This document shows, in pieces, positions 1 through 12,319 of a stretch of 64,000 nt of DNA (within the stretch, counting starts at the first letter, position 1; each line of letters starts with the position of its first letter). The notes under the pieces were generated by a model that was not told the DNA's origin, did not search any database, and saw only the letters and a list, made by a program, of their open reading frames with translations. The stretch is taken from positions 51,200,329 to 51,264,328 of the forward strand of contig NW_023601212.1 in the NCBI RefSeq assembly GCF_014898055.3, in the 5' to 3' direction. A program made the position numbers and the translations under genes. Origin of the DNA: Talpa occidentalis (taxonomy: Eukaryota; Chordata; Mammalia; Eulipotyphla; Talpidae).

Positions 1-383
1 AATAAGTAATGATATGACCTGGGATATAGTTTAAGATATTTGACAAAAACACAGGGTTTTGCAGGTGATTATTTAGATCTCTGGATTACAGTTGGGATAG
101 GTGCATGTTTGCAAGTGGAGATAAAAAACCCATGGTAAAAATAGATATAGAGGCTAAAAACCATCTAACAAGTTATGTAATCAGCTGACAATGAGGGGAT
201 GAAGTCACTTGGAATGTGTGCATGAGGCAGCCAGCCTTGGAGGACCAGCAGTTCACCCTGGAAGAAGGCTGCATTGGAGAGCACCAGGGGTCTTGAAAGC
301 CAAGCAATCTGTGATGCTGACTGTGATTAAGATTTGTTTTTCACTTCTGTTATCACATTTACGCTATTAATTTTAACAAGTTT
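1..383. other. Unassigned non-coding sequence
   Basis: I see no convincing ORF, repeat family or RNA gene here. It borders an old reverse-strand L1 end that begins near 384. Confidence 0.3.
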
Positions 384-1062
384 AATGAGATACAATTTCC
401 TTACCATGCAATAATGTGTTTAAAATGTACATTTCAATAGTTCAGTCTGTGGTGTATTTCCAGATATGTATGACCCTGTATACAGTCAATTTTAGAATAT
501 TTTCATCACCTCAAAGAGAAACCCCTTACTTTTCAGTTCCTTAATTATCAAATCCTTAATTCTCTATTACACTTGCCCAATCCCTAATCACTGTTAATCT
601 ACTTTTACCTCTATAGAGTTTTCTTTTCTGGATGTACGTATGAATGGATTCATATAAATATATGGTATTTTTTGGCTGGATTCTTTAACTTTAGTATTTT
701 TCAAGGTTCATCCATATTTAGTTTGTATCCTTTTTATGACCAGATAATATTCTGTTGTATGGATATACCACATCTTGTTTATCCATTAATTAATTATAGA
801 CATTATGGATATTTGGGTTTCCATTTTTTTGGCCGTTGTGAATAATGCTGCCATAAGCCTTTGTGTACAAGTTTGTGTGGCCATGTACTTTCATTCCTCT
901 TGGGTATGTAGCTGGATCGTAGTAACTCTGTGTTTAATTGAGGAACTGCCAGAATGTTTTCCAAACCAGCTACACCATTTTACAGCCCTACCAGCAGTGT
1001 TATGAGGGTTCTGATTTGTTTACATCTCATTTATACTAGCTTATTAATTAAGCTTTTTAATT
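384..1062 (-). repeat. Old L1 3' end (L1M-type), reverse orientation
   Basis: Read on the minus strand this is the end of L1 ORF2 plus 3' UTR. Plus-strand landmarks are the wording around tggatataccacatcttg (about 760) and the block from 830 to 1000 that is complementary to the ORF2 C-terminal region. It is heavily mutated with no long frame and is interrupted by a SINE at 1063. The assignment rests on recalled consensus features, not alignment. Confidence 0.75.
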
Positions 1063-1332
1063 ATTTTTTTAAGATTTATTTATTTATGCATACAAGAACT
1101 GTGGTACAGGCCAGAGGTATGGGGGGTGAGAGGATTCACTAGAGACAGAGAGGGAATCGAACAGGTGGATCTACTGAAATACACTGCTGAGGGGAATAGT
1201 GGGCAAGTCAGGAGATGTCTGCTGCGCCATGTGGGTAGCTCCCTGGCCGGCCGGGGATCAAACTCATGCTACAGTGGCTGCGCATAGCTTCATATGCTGC
1301 GTCTTAACCTCTTGCGCCAGCAAGGAGGCGCT
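1063..1332 (-). mobile_element. tRNA-derived SINE, type II
   Basis: Full-length reverse copy: an A-rich tail read as aagatttatttatttatgc on the plus strand, the body, then the tRNA-like head ending near 1330. Imperfect flanking duplication aagctttttaatt (1050-1062) / aaactttttaatt (1333-1345). It sits in the old L1 fragment. Confidence 0.85.
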
Positions 1333-1619
1333 AAACTTTTTAATTCTTATGTATTAATTTTTGCTAGGCTTTTATAACACTGAAAATGTATTTGTCTTCC
1401 TTAGAGCAAAACTTTGGGGAGGACTCATGGTCTATGTGTGACTACAGCTTCTTTACTCACCTGTCTTTCCTTTTCCCTCCCCTCCTTAATGCCCAAGCAG
1501 AGAGGGGGAAGAACATGGAATAGTGTATTTTAATGAGGCACTTCATATAAGGAAGGTTTCTTTTCTTCTGCTTCACAATTATGTCTCCATTCCCCCCCCA
1601 CCAGGAAATCTTATATAAG

Positions 1620-3060
1620 TCTTCATTCATTTATTCATTCACTAACCTATTATGTTTAAGGCATTGCTTTAGATATTGGGGATAGAAAGGAGCAAAATGG
1701 ATGAAAGCTCTTGCATTCATGGAGCTTACATTCTTTTGGGAGGAAAAAAGCAAAATAGAAAATAATTAAAATACATGTCGTATGTTTGTTGATAATTGCT
1801 TTGGAGAAAAGTTTTAAAAAGACATGTATGGGGAGTTTGAGGTGGACTCAGTGGTATAGTTTTGAGTGTGATCAGGGAAGCTTCCACTGGAAAAGGTCAC
1901 ATTTGAACAAAGGCTTAAAGAGGAAGAAAAGAGCAATGATGATATCTGAAGAAAGACTTGCAGAAAGAGGAATAATAAATGAAAAGCCTTAATGGCAAGT
2001 GTCCTGACTTTTTCATTAAAAGACTGGTTTATGTAGAGCACAACAATAGATGTAGGAAGTGAGGCCGGAAAGATGTTGCAGCTGGGTGAAAGGGTTCTTT
2101 AGCTATTGTGAGATGGCTTTTCTCTGAGTGAGGTAGGAATCACTTTAGGGTCTTGAACAGAGCAGTGGCATGATCTGATTTATGCATCCACATAAGCATT
2201 CTGACTGTTGTTTGGAAATAGTCTAAAGTGGAGCGAGGGCAGAAACAGGGAGGATATAGGGTTGTTGTATTTTATTATATCTTTCTGGCAGAGGGGGGTG
2301 GTATACCAGAGGTGAGGCTGGTCCCTGTAGAAGTTTTGAGAAACAATCAGATTACATATCCATATTGAAGATAAAACCTAAGGGATTTATGATGAACTGG
2401 ATGGACAGTGTGAGAAACAAGATAGATTCTGAAGATTTGGTTTGAGTGGACACAATCATACCATAAACATTTACTGAGATAGAGAAGGATGAGCAAGAAA
2501 CAGGTTTAATAAAGAGTGGGAAGATGAGGTCTTCCTTTTTGGATATGTTAAAGTTTGAGATGTCTTTTGGGACCCAAGTGGAGATAGTAAGATGGCAGTT
2601 GGATATATATATGAGGTTAGAATTCACGAGGAGAGGTCTGGGTCAGAGATATAAATTTTGAATCCAAAGACATTCATAAAGAGGGTTATTTAGGGCTGCA
2701 AGACTGGGTGAGGCCACTGAGGACTGATTAAATGAAGCATAAGAAAGATTTTACGACCTAGCCCTGGGACACTTTGAATTTTTGCAGTCAGACAGATGAG
2801 AATAAACTGGCAAAGTAGCTTGAGCAATTAAAGCCAGAGAGTGAAGAAAAACTTGTTATCTCAGAAATAAAGAGTGTTTTAAGGAAGGACCTCTAATTGG
2901 TTAATTAAGAGGGGGGCTTAAAATTGGCTAATCAGTTGAGCAGTGTGGAAGTCATTTGTGACTTAAGTATAGTGAAGTAAGTGGCAGGAGTGAAAGCCTG
3001 TCTGGAGAGATTTCAGAAAGGCTTGGGAGAAAAGGAATTAGAAATCTTAGAATTATTTTG
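1620..3060 (-). repeat. LINE-2 (L2) fragment, reverse orientation
   Basis: The left end reads ttcatttattcattcactaacc, the complement of the L2 3' terminus. It continues with L2-like text such as catggagcttacattct (1720), gagcagtggcatgatctgat (2160) and agatgagg/ctttttggatatgttaaag (2525-2555). L2 is an extinct CR1-clade LINE of mammals. The copy is decayed, and the short ORFs it contains are chance. Confidence 0.75.
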
Positions 3061-3149
3061 TTGTGTCCAACTACTGGAATGGTTGCTCTATTTACAAAGC
3101 TAAAGTTGAAACTAGTTTGACAAATGATTCCACCAGTGTTTTACAAAAT

Positions 3150-3290
3150 ACATTTGCAATGAAGTAGAAAGAACATCCAATTTGGAACAGAATATCTGTG
3201 TTCTCTTATTTTTGTTATTTAAACAAATTATTTAACCTTGCCAGACTTCTGTTTGTCTGTCTACAAAATTAATCTAGTGGTAGGTTGTGA
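3150..3290 (+). repeat. MIR-like fragment
   Basis: The order of elements (gaacagaatatctgtgttc, a weak cleft, then acaaattatttaaccttgccagacttctg) follows the forward MIR core. Divergence is high, so this is tentative. Confidence 0.4.
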
Positions 3291-3613
3291 GCAGAGCCCA
3301 TGACTTTTTGGCCTATATATTGCCAAAATGAGTACCAAAGTCTGTGATTTCAATATTCACGATATACAGAAAGATAAATGCCTGCAAGGACATTCAGAGT
3401 AGCAAGGGCTTGATTCACTGGGAGGAATATCACCATTACATGTCTCTACCCTAGCAGTTTCGTTGTCGTAGAACCAGTGAGACCTCAGTGACTTGGTATG
3501 TTTCTGAAGGACTATAAGGTGCTAAGAAAATATTCCAGGACTTCTTTTATGCAAAGTTCTTCTTAGACTATGACAAAATCGCCTGAAACCATATGAATAG
3601 AAACAGGTTTTTT

Positions 3614-3890
3614 TTAAAGACTTTTTTTTTTTTAGATTTATTTATTGATTTATACAAGCACTGGGTACAGTCAGAAGCGTGGGAGGGTGAGAAAATTCAC
3701 CAGAGCCAGAGTGGGGAGCAAAACAGGCAGACTGACGAAGTACACTGCTGAGGGGAGCAGCGGACATGGCAGGAGAGGTCTGTGCGCCATGTGGGACCCT
3801 TGCCAGTGGCCGGGGATGGAACCGGCGCTGCAGAGGCTGCGGGCAGCTTTGCAACCCAGCGCTTAACCGCTGCACCACCAAGGAGGACCT
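3614..3890 (-). mobile_element. tRNA-derived SINE, type I
   Basis: Reverse full-length copy with the type I tail (cttgtataaat...) next to the duplicated target gaatagaaacaggttttt (from 3595), repeated as gaatagaaacagttttta (from 3891). Confidence 0.9.
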
Positions 3891-3914
3891 GAATAGAAAC
3901 AGTTTTTACAAGAA

Positions 3915-5494
3915 AATATTGCACATGCAGACCTTGAAAAACTATACCAATTTATATGAACTAGACTTCAAATTGAACTGTTTTTAGTTTCAATAAGTAT
4001 AGGAAAAAAGTCAGGAAGCTATTAGTCTTCCTTTCTCATATCCTACAAGAAGGGTTTTTCATGAAGGGGAGGATTAGTCTTTTAAGTCCAAGAGAAAGCC
4101 AATGGAAGGAAATGCACCAAAATTTAAGACACAGAGATTTTGTGGGTTGGGATGTTAGAATATTTTAAACTGAGAGAGTGGATCCTATGTCACTGGATAT
4201 TTTGTGAGGATATGTGGAGATGTTTTATTATGCACAATGAAAACATTTTTCTAAAATATGAGTACCAAATTGTGATGAATCATATATGTTGAATGTGTTA
4301 GGGATGTTTCTACTTTACATAATCCTCTCTGACTCCTGTGGAATGAAGGTTTTTTTTGTTTTTGTTAAGTCAGAGAATAGCCCTCTGTGATAAATCAAAA
4401 ATTGGGTTTGCTTGTAGTCTGTCAGGTCAAACAGACAATAACCATTGTTGATGGTTGAGATAACTCGGCTTATCTCCCTATCTATCTGACTAGACATTAA
4501 ACTTCTTGGACTTAGATGAGAGTACTGCATTCACCTTACAGGGTCAGCATGCAGTGGAAACTCAACAAATACTTCATAAATGAATAAATGAGTGAATGAT
4601 GCTGCAAACAAGAACTGCTTTCTCTGGGTATTTTAATCTTTCCTTTCATGTCCATGGTTTTACTTTTTAAACCATACCAGCAAAGAATAAAACTTAGCTA
4701 TATGATCATTTGCGGGTTAGATCTTTTAGGTGATATATATCTTCCCTCCAAGATTGAATATGAGATGGAGGGATCATTGTGTCCAACTAATATCCAAGTA
4801 CTGTGGTCATTGAATGTTTGTATGACAGGTGGTTTTGGTGGGGAGGTTTCTGTGGAGTTTGGAATGATCAGGTACTTGATGTAAGACAATCTGCTTCCAG
4901 ACCAACTGGACTGGCTAAAGGAGGTCACAGAAAATATAATAATGCCCAAGTAGATTGACTCAAATGAAAGTTTGATATCATTGGTGCTTCTTATAACTCT
5001 ATGGGAATTCTCAGCCTGGTTTTGTCTTTTTTGATACATCTCCATGTGGAGCTCCCATATCTACAGAGAATAGGAAAAATTTAAAAAATGGACTTTTGTG
5101 TAATGATATTAACTTTTCCCACTTTAGTGATATTATCATGGTTATATAAGTGAAAGGACTTTAAAAGTGCTATAGAATCATTGGTATTGCTCTCATTGAA
5201 TGACTCACATGTGTCTATAAAAATTGAATAGGTACTGGAGGGAAGCCAGTTATCAAGGAAAATAATAGAACATTTATGCAATAAGGCTGAAAAAATTAAC
5301 TTGGAAAAATACCTACTTGATCATTTGAAGTAATCAATCACAGGCAAAGTACAATTAAGACAAGTTCAAATGTAACATTATTCTAATACACTCCATGTTT
5401 AAAAGCATTTATTCATGGCTAACTGTCCTCTTGAGCCTGAGACCACTGCTTCATGATTGGAAAACCAGCAGGAGAATTTAAAAATCCTAAGGTA
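3915..5494. other. Mostly unassigned; short L2 3' tail at about 4540-4603
   Basis: Apart from a forward L2-like terminus (caacaaatacttcataaatgaataaatgagtg, 4566-4598) I recognise nothing. The ORFs of 66-115 codons on either strand have no family signature. Confidence 0.35.
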
Positions 5495-6060
5495 AGCCAT
5501 TATATTCATTCATTCAACAATGGATTCCTTACTATTTGTCAAGGGTGTTGCTAGGGGCTCTTGATTTTGACAATGAGTCATAGCTTATGAGAATCTAAGA
5601 GTCTGTGGGGAAAAGCCTGAGAGAAGCAATGATACCATGTGCCATTGTGAACTTCATAGTAGAAGGAAACACCCCAGGGTGCTGGGGAATCCAGAACAGT
5701 GCTTCTGAGTTAAGAGGGTGATGGTCAGCAACAGTTTTCTGGAAGAAGTGTGCCCTGCGCTGAAACGTGAGGAACGTGCTTGAGTAAAAGCAGTTTAACC
5801 AAAATATTAAGGAGCTCGGATTTCATCCTGAAAGCTATTGGGAGCTTGAAAGAATCATAAGTGAGGAGTGACATGATTGAGCTTTCATTTCAGATCTCTA
5901 TCTCCCAATGCAGTTCTGAGAGGGGAGCCATGAAATCTGAGGCCATCATAGCAATTCACAGGGGCGATATTGAAGTGACTTGGAATTAAGGAGAAGAATA
6001 TAGATTTCTGAGAGCTATAAAGAAAGTTCAGTGGGCTGGACTTGGCCCAAGAAGATGAAA
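5495..6060 (-). repeat. LINE-2 fragment, reverse orientation
   Basis: It starts with ttcattcattcaacaatgg, the complement of an L2 3' end. It continues with L2-like wording, including gtgaggagtgacatgattgag (5860-5880) and text resembling the L2 interior to about 6060. It may belong to the same insertion as the L2 block at 7645-8960. Confidence 0.65.
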
Positions 6061-7037
6061 AAAGAGAAATATGACTGCTTTCCGGTTAAAAAATGAAATT
6101 AATGTACAATGGAAGTGAAAGATATGCAAAGTTAGCTTTAAGAGATGTTACTTCCAGAACACTAAGTCTTGATAGTAAGTTTCTTATATGTTCTTTTGTC
6201 CAAAATAAAATATCAACCAAAACTATGGGGGTGGGGGAGGTGGTCAGCAATGAAAAAGAGACTCACAGAAGCAGACTGAGTGATTTTACAACCATGTTTT
6301 ATCTAGAACTCAGGGTACTCACGCTATACTTGAATAGCCTCTCTACTTCTCAGCAAAATTACAACAGTGGTGGTGGACAGTTCATTCTTATAAATATGGG
6401 ATGATGTCATATGATCTCTTCCTGTTCTGGTTGCGTGTTTATCAAACAACTTTCTGATAATTTAATGAACTTCACCAGACAGTTATGTTCCTCATTGGCA
6501 ACTCGTATTTTGTCATACCAATTTTATGCATCAGTTCTATTGTTTAAAATACTCTGGCAGTGTCAAGTTCAAGTTCTAAGTTTGTAAGTCTAAGAGCTAG
6601 ACTATGGGTCATAGTGAATTTATCACAGTACGTGTCTCCCTGTGTGGCTCTGTTTGGGTGGCTGGTCTGCCTCCAGGTATCACCCCCTCGGCATTTACAA
6701 CTGTCATTGTTAGTGTGACTAGTGCCAAGTAACTGTTCTGTCCACTTGAAATTTATATAGATGACAGCTGGAATCAATGGAATAAATGAGATCATCCAAG
6801 GAAAGTATGTGGACTGAGTAAAAAAGGGAGACAGGATAGGTCTATGGAGAACACAAACATATAAAAGACAATGAGAGCAAAGGAAGTTCATACAGCATAC
6901 TGGGAGGGAGAGTTCAGGTAAGCAGCAAGAGTAACAGGAATGAGCAGTGCCTGGGAATGAAAAAGTTGTGGGTTTTAAGCAGGAGAGATTTGTGTCCACT
7001 TATAAGCTAGCAAAATTAAAAGCCAAGTTAAAAGCCT
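6061..7037. other. Unassigned non-coding sequence
   Basis: A 151-codon minus-strand ORF (6544-6999) is cysteine- and leucine-rich but shows no recognisable domain. Otherwise nothing is identified. Confidence 0.3.
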
Positions 7038-7053
7038 AAAAATGACAGTTTCA

Positions 7054-7339
7054 GGGCCTCCCTGGTGGTGCAGGCAGTTGAGCGCCACACTGTAAAGCTG
7101 TCTGCAGCCTTTGCAGTGCGGGTTCGATCCCTGCCGGCCGGCGAGAATCCCAGATGGTATGGCAAACCTCTCCTGTCTCTCCCGCTGCTCCCCTCTACAG
7201 TGTATTTCATCAGTCTGCCTGTTCTGTTCCCTGCGCTGTCTCTGGTGAATCCTCTCACCCTCCCGCGCATCTGGCCTGTACCCCAGTTCTTGTATAAATA
7301 AATAAATCTTAAAAAAAATAAAAGGACAGACCTTTAAAA
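7054..7339 (+). mobile_element. tRNA-derived SINE, type II
   Basis: Forward copy running from gggcctccctggtgg through the B box ggttcgatccc to the tail tataaataaataaatctt and an A run. The target duplication aaaaatgacagtttca is exact (7038-7053 and 7341-7356). Confidence 0.95.
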
Positions 7340-7439
7340 AAAAAATGACAGTTTCATTGGAGCTGTATAGTCAGGAGACTGAAATGACAGGTAAGAAAGT
7401 GGAGGTGAGAATTCAGTGTTTCTTCCACTGAAACATAGC

Positions 7440-7644
7440 GTCATGGTTTAAATGCATAGGCTCTGGGGCCTGATGTCTGGATCCATCGATTACTTGGTCA
7501 ATGATCTTATCTTCTTTATGCTTTGGTTTTAGTAAATGGGGATAATATTATCTACTTTATAAGGAGGACTGACAAAATAGGTGTTCAAAATTTAGTGTAA
7601 TCCCTTGCACAGAGTAAATTTTTAAAAAATGCTAGTGAATGGGA
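7440..7644 (+). repeat. MIR element
   Basis: Forward MIR order: aggctctggggcctgatg, ttacttggtcaatgatctta, tggggataatattatctac, then a degenerate 3' part ending gcacagagtaaa. Confidence 0.7.
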
Positions 7645-8960
7645 CTTAGAGTTGGTAAAGGACATTTTTCTGATATTAAAAAGAGGAGGGAATGTTTAAA
7701 TAGAGTAGAAGAAATAGAAAATTCCAATGACAAGCCAGGTAATTTATAAAACCAGGACTTTGAAAAAGCAGTAGAGGATGGGATGCAAAAATAGGGGGAT
7801 GGATTGGTAGGGAAGAGAAAAGCTTGGTGCAGTGTGAGAGGAGAGTGGCAGACTATGCTTGACATGTCATGAACAAGGTGTTAGGTGAGAGGCTGGTTGT
7901 CTCTCTGTTTGATGGACTCTTTTTTCTCCTAAAGAAGTAGAAAGGAGAGTAGTCATTTGATGAGAGGAGAGAATGAGAGAAGAGTAAGTATGGGACTTTA
8001 GAGGAATATTGGAGTTCTAGATGTAAAGGTGACTTTAGACATGTAGAAGGTTTCCCAGGATGAGATATAGTCAGAAGATGAATTTGTAATGCTTGATGAC
8101 TGCTTAGCAGTATGATTTTCTCAGACAGCTCTCAACATCCTGGGCATAACTGCCGAGATTGACCACTATTTTGATCTGAGACTGGGATTTTGTTGAGCAG
8201 GTGTGACTAAAGAAATAGAATATGGTGGAGAAAAATATCATTAAGAGAGAGACTGAAGTGACAGACAATAAGGCTAAATCTGCATGTACTGGGCTGATAG
8301 AAGTACAGATTTCAATGGGAAGGAAAACATGACAAAGAAGTTGAGATTATTGGTAAAAGTAGTCAGAGTGATTGGTCATAGACTTCAGTTTGCGTAGAAA
8401 GGGAAGTTAAACTAGAATAGAATGAAGATCTTGGAACTTGGGGCTTCAGAGTTGAACATGGATGTTAAAATAATTCACATCCGGAGTGGTGAGGATGACA
8501 GTGAGGAGGGTATCACATTTTTATTTAATAAGAATTATTGAAGTCTCTGTGTGGCTGACAATGATGAAGAGGGGTGGGGGATGTATTAGGTGACATACAC
8601 CTGAAAATGGCAGATGTGTTCTCTTAACGTAGAGAAATAACTGGGAGTGTATAAGTGTTGTGTCTCCTGACCCTTTCGTGTCTGGGGTGTAGAGAATTAG
8701 CAGACCCAAGTGGGAAAAAACTAGCGGAGGTGGTAACAAAAAATCCATTTCATTTGAAGTGAGGAGTTAGGTGGAGGCTGCCTGTAGGAGGATGGATTGG
8801 AAAGTCACAGGATATGGGTGTGAACTGACATTGAAAGAAGGAGAGGATGCAGGTGAGAGCAAAGTAGAATAGTTTGTATTTGCGGCAGTGACCACAGAAG
8901 GGGGTGTGGTGTAAAGCAGGGTGGGATATGCTTCTTACTGGGGCTCGGGTATAAATGTGA
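7645..8960 (-). repeat. LINE-2 interior, reverse orientation
   Basis: Purine-rich text matching the complement of the L2 ORF2 interior (for example 7680-7860 and 7925-8000). No frame survives. The right-hand boundary is uncertain. Confidence 0.5.
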
Positions 8961-9104
8961 GATACCAGTTTGGGCCCTCCGTCTTATGGCAGCGCGGTGG
9001 GCAGGGACGCTAAGGCACCTCGTCTTATTGACACGGGCTTAGTAGTAAAATTTTCATTTCCAATAATAACAGCTCCCATGTTATTCTTTGAGTTATTACT
9101 ATGG

Positions 9105-9210
9105 ACTGGACATTGAACTAAATATATTCCATACTTTACCTCATTTAAGGTTCACAAAAACTCATGGTGGATGTTAATCTTTATTTTACACAAGACACAA
9201 TGGAGGCTTG
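9105..9210 (-). repeat. MIR fragment, reverse
   Basis: Complement of the MIR core: cctcatttaaggttcac followed by ttattttacacaagacacaatgg. Confidence 0.5.
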
Positions 9211-9348
9211 TATTATAGGAGCTCTTGCAAAATGGACCAAATTTCCTGAAAAGGACTAACTTTCTATAAACTAATTTTTGGCAGCTCCTCTATCGAGAAA
9301 TATGTGAGATTGAGATGTGCCCAAAAAGATGTGGCAAAGGGACCATGG

Positions 9349-9795
9349 TGTTAATTTGCTAGGGTGACCGCAACAATGTGCCACAGATTGGGTGGCTTTG
9401 GTAACAGGAATGTGTCATCTCCCAGTTCTGAAGTCTAAGACTGAGGTGTTGGCAGGCTTGTTTCTTTCTGAAGTATGGGAGGGAGAATCTGTTCCCTGCT
9501 TTCCTCCCAGCTTCTGGTGTCTTGCTGTTGATCTTTGGTGTTCCTTGGCTTGTACATATACTGATTTCTGCCTTCATATTCCCAGAGCAGTCTCCCAAGT
9601 GCTGTGTCAAATTTCCCTTTTTTTTTTTTATAAGGATACCAGTCATATTAGATTATTGGCCCAGTCTCCTCCAGTATGATCTCATCTTAACGCACTACAT
9701 CTGCCACAACCTTATTTCCAAATAAGGTCACATTCTGAGGTGCTGGGGAATAGGACTATGTGAATTTTGGGGGGACATAGTTCAGCCCCTGGCCA
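9349..9795 (+). mobile_element. MLT1/MaLR-type LTR
   Basis: It begins tgttaatttgctagggtgac and passes through cacagattgggtggctt, cagttctgaagtctaag and ataaggataccagtcata. It ends in the hallmark gtgaattttggggggacata followed by ttcagcccctggcca. This order is the MaLR (ERVL-MaLR) solo LTR. The contained 95-codon ORFs are not genes. Confidence 0.88.
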
Positions 9796-9799
9796 ACCA

Positions 9800-11109
9800 C
9801 TCTTAAGTAATGTTTAAAAAACAACTATTTAACTCTTTATTAGAGCAACTCAGCTTGTTCTCTAAATGTCTGTTGAAAGTATTTGTATCCGGGAGTATCG
9901 TGGATTCTGATCTCAGATTCCTTTTGGATAGGAACAAGGGTCTCAGTGGATTTTTGGAGGGGACTATTTAAGCTATTTAAATCATTATGAAATGATTTGG
10001 ACTTTTTAAAAATGTGAATTCCACTCTTAAAGCATAACATTTGATTTTATTTGATTTTTTGGGGATGTCGAAACATTAACTTTATTAAATTTTTTTCCTC
10101 TAAGTCTTCATTTTAATTTTAATTTTTTATTGTTATCATTTATTTTTTGAATTGCAATAGCATTAGGATCCTCCCCTTTGCCCTCCTCCATAAGGTATCA
10201 CTGTTGAAATGGGGGAAAATTATATAGGAACTAGGAATTCTGGAAATTCTGTGTGAATTACAAAATATTTTGACTTTGTATACATCTAGGTTTCTTTTCT
10301 TGGAAACATCAAACACCCTAATTGGAACAATTTTCCATTAGCACCAAATCTCTGAGAGCATTCCTGCGAGCAGGTGGGAGGAAGTCCTTGATGTTCCCCG
10401 GCTGGGAGGCATTCTGATGGCCATTGAAAATGCTTCAAGGGCCATTTGTAGCTCTTCCTGCAAAGATATGACAGGGAGAGGTGGGTTCAATAAGACGGAC
10501 AGGTATGGAGAAGGCATAAATATGTGAGATGGAGCTTGCGCTTTCATATTTTTTACCAAGTAGAGGGTCGAGAAAATACAAGATTTCATTAAGCGGTAGA
10601 GAGCAAAATTCTAAAACATGTTGTACTATCTGGAATATCATTTTTTTGAGATTCAAAGTGAAATCTGTTTTGTTTTTTGTTTACTTCATTATTTGCACTT
10701 TGAAGTCCATTGCCAGAGTATACAGACAGCCTCATTTCTATTGTTTCATATTCCCCAGGGGTCCTTCCCTATTCTTCTTGGATAAACATACTCACCTGAT
10801 CCCCTAGATCAGATGCTCACACCCTGTCTTGAAGTTTTCTTCTGAGTCATACCATGTGATGGATTGTCTCACTGTATGCCAGACATTTTTTTCCTTTTTA
10901 ATTAAAAGATTTTTCAAAATTTTACCTCTTCTAAGGAATTTTCCTGGAATATTGAAAAAGTGTCATTCAATACTGAATTCCCCTTTTATATTTATTTTAT
11001 CATTTATGGATTTAATTTGTGCCATTGATAACTTCTTTCCCTCCCTCCTACATTATAACAAAAATAGTTGATTTGATTTATCTTGGCAAAGTAAAATTTG
11101 GTAGAATTA
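9800..11109. other. Mostly unassigned; possible L1 tail at about 10090-10200
   Basis: A T-rich stretch ending cattaggatcctcccctttgc resembles the reverse 3' terminus seen at the other old L1s in the window. Nothing else is recognised. Confidence 0.3.
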
Positions 11110-11114
11110 AAATG

Positions 11115-11320
11115 GTAGAGGTTTAGAGTGAATGGATTTTAATATCAAATAGACCAAGGTTTGATTGTTAGTATTCACTAACTTCTCAAAATCTGAGCCC
11201 TTATTGTTATGGTGGAAATAATAATCATGCTTTCTTTGTAGAGTTGTGAGGTTACAAGAGAAAATGCACATAAAGCATTTGTTACAAAGTTTGGCATAAA
11301 GTAAGGACTTAAAAGGTTCT
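11115..11320 (+). repeat. MIR element
   Basis: Forward MIR pattern: gattttaatatcaaatagacc, tctcaaaatctgagccctt, gtggaaataataatcatg and gttgtgaggttacaagag, ending near the ctttggcataaagtaagga block. Confidence 0.6.
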
Positions 11321-11464
11321 ATAAGGGAAATGACACTGGACATAGAGTCCAGACACTGGGTCCTGGCTTTGTAACTGGGCAGGCCTATTGACTGTGAAGA
11401 GTCTGTAAAGTTTCTGTCTATCTAAAATAAGTATATAGTGCAACTTTTATGGAAGGCAAAAAGG

Positions 11465-11990
11465 ATTTAACTTAAAAATCTAAAAATAGAAATATCAGAG
11501 GGCCCAGCAATCCTACTCTTGGGCAGATGCCCAAAGACTATCAACACAAAATTCCATATATATTGCACAGAGCTCATAACAGTATTATGTACAATCAATT
11601 GGACATTGAAGCAGCCTAATAGTCTGTTGACAGACATCTGGATCAAGAAAATGTGACATATCCTCACTATGGAATACTATGTAGCCATAAAAAGGATGGA
11701 TTGCAGCCATTTTCAACAAAATGGAGGGAGTTTGAGAAAATTTTGTGTAGTAAAGCAAGTTAGAACAACAAGAACAAAACACTGGACATTTACATAGAAA
11801 TAAACACTTGGCAAAAAAAACTAGTGGACATCAATTGAACACTGACTGGAGTTTGAATTTAAGAAGGAGTGGGGAAGGGAATGGAAGAAGGGGATTAAAG
11901 GATGATAATGGGGAAAAAAGTGTGGGGCTTATATAAAATGAGAAAAAGAATGATTATAAGCTGGTAGATAAAAAGCGAAACAAACATTAA
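11465..11990 (+). repeat. L1 3' end (old), forward
   Basis: ORF2 C-terminal region recognisable in translation as the sequence around cccagcaatcctactcttgg, then gaatactatgtagccataaa. The 3' UTR follows, ending in aaacattaaaaaaaatc. Frames are broken. Confidence 0.75.
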
Positions 11991-12319
11991 AAAAAAATCA
12001 AATAAGATGAGTGAGTGACCCTCATGAGTAGCAGATCCATTGCTTTGTTTAGTGAAACAAATTTAGTAAGTGTAGAAATCAAAATAGTTCTATATTTAGG
12101 TTGACTGGTCAAGATGAAATTACTTTTAAACCAACATGTATTAGCTATATGAAAATTTACTTTGTGTATTTTTTAAGTGGAAATAAAAATAATATTCTGT
12201 TGGAAAAAGTATATAATCAGTGGTGTGCTGGTGTGAAACCTCTGGCTCAGAGGTGGGTGTGGGAGAGGCATTTGTGGCATCTGCCAATTTCTAAGATGTA
12301 AACACTCACCCTAGCCAAT

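Noticed and set aside
6544..6999. 151-codon minus-strand ORF
   Set aside because: Cysteine-rich but without spacing of any zinc-binding family; no upstream exon or promoter signal.
7187..7197. tRNA-like A and B boxes in SINE heads as tRNA genes
   Set aside because: No copy folds into a full cloverleaf with an acceptor stem and anticodon arm at a 72-76 base size; they are SINE promoters.
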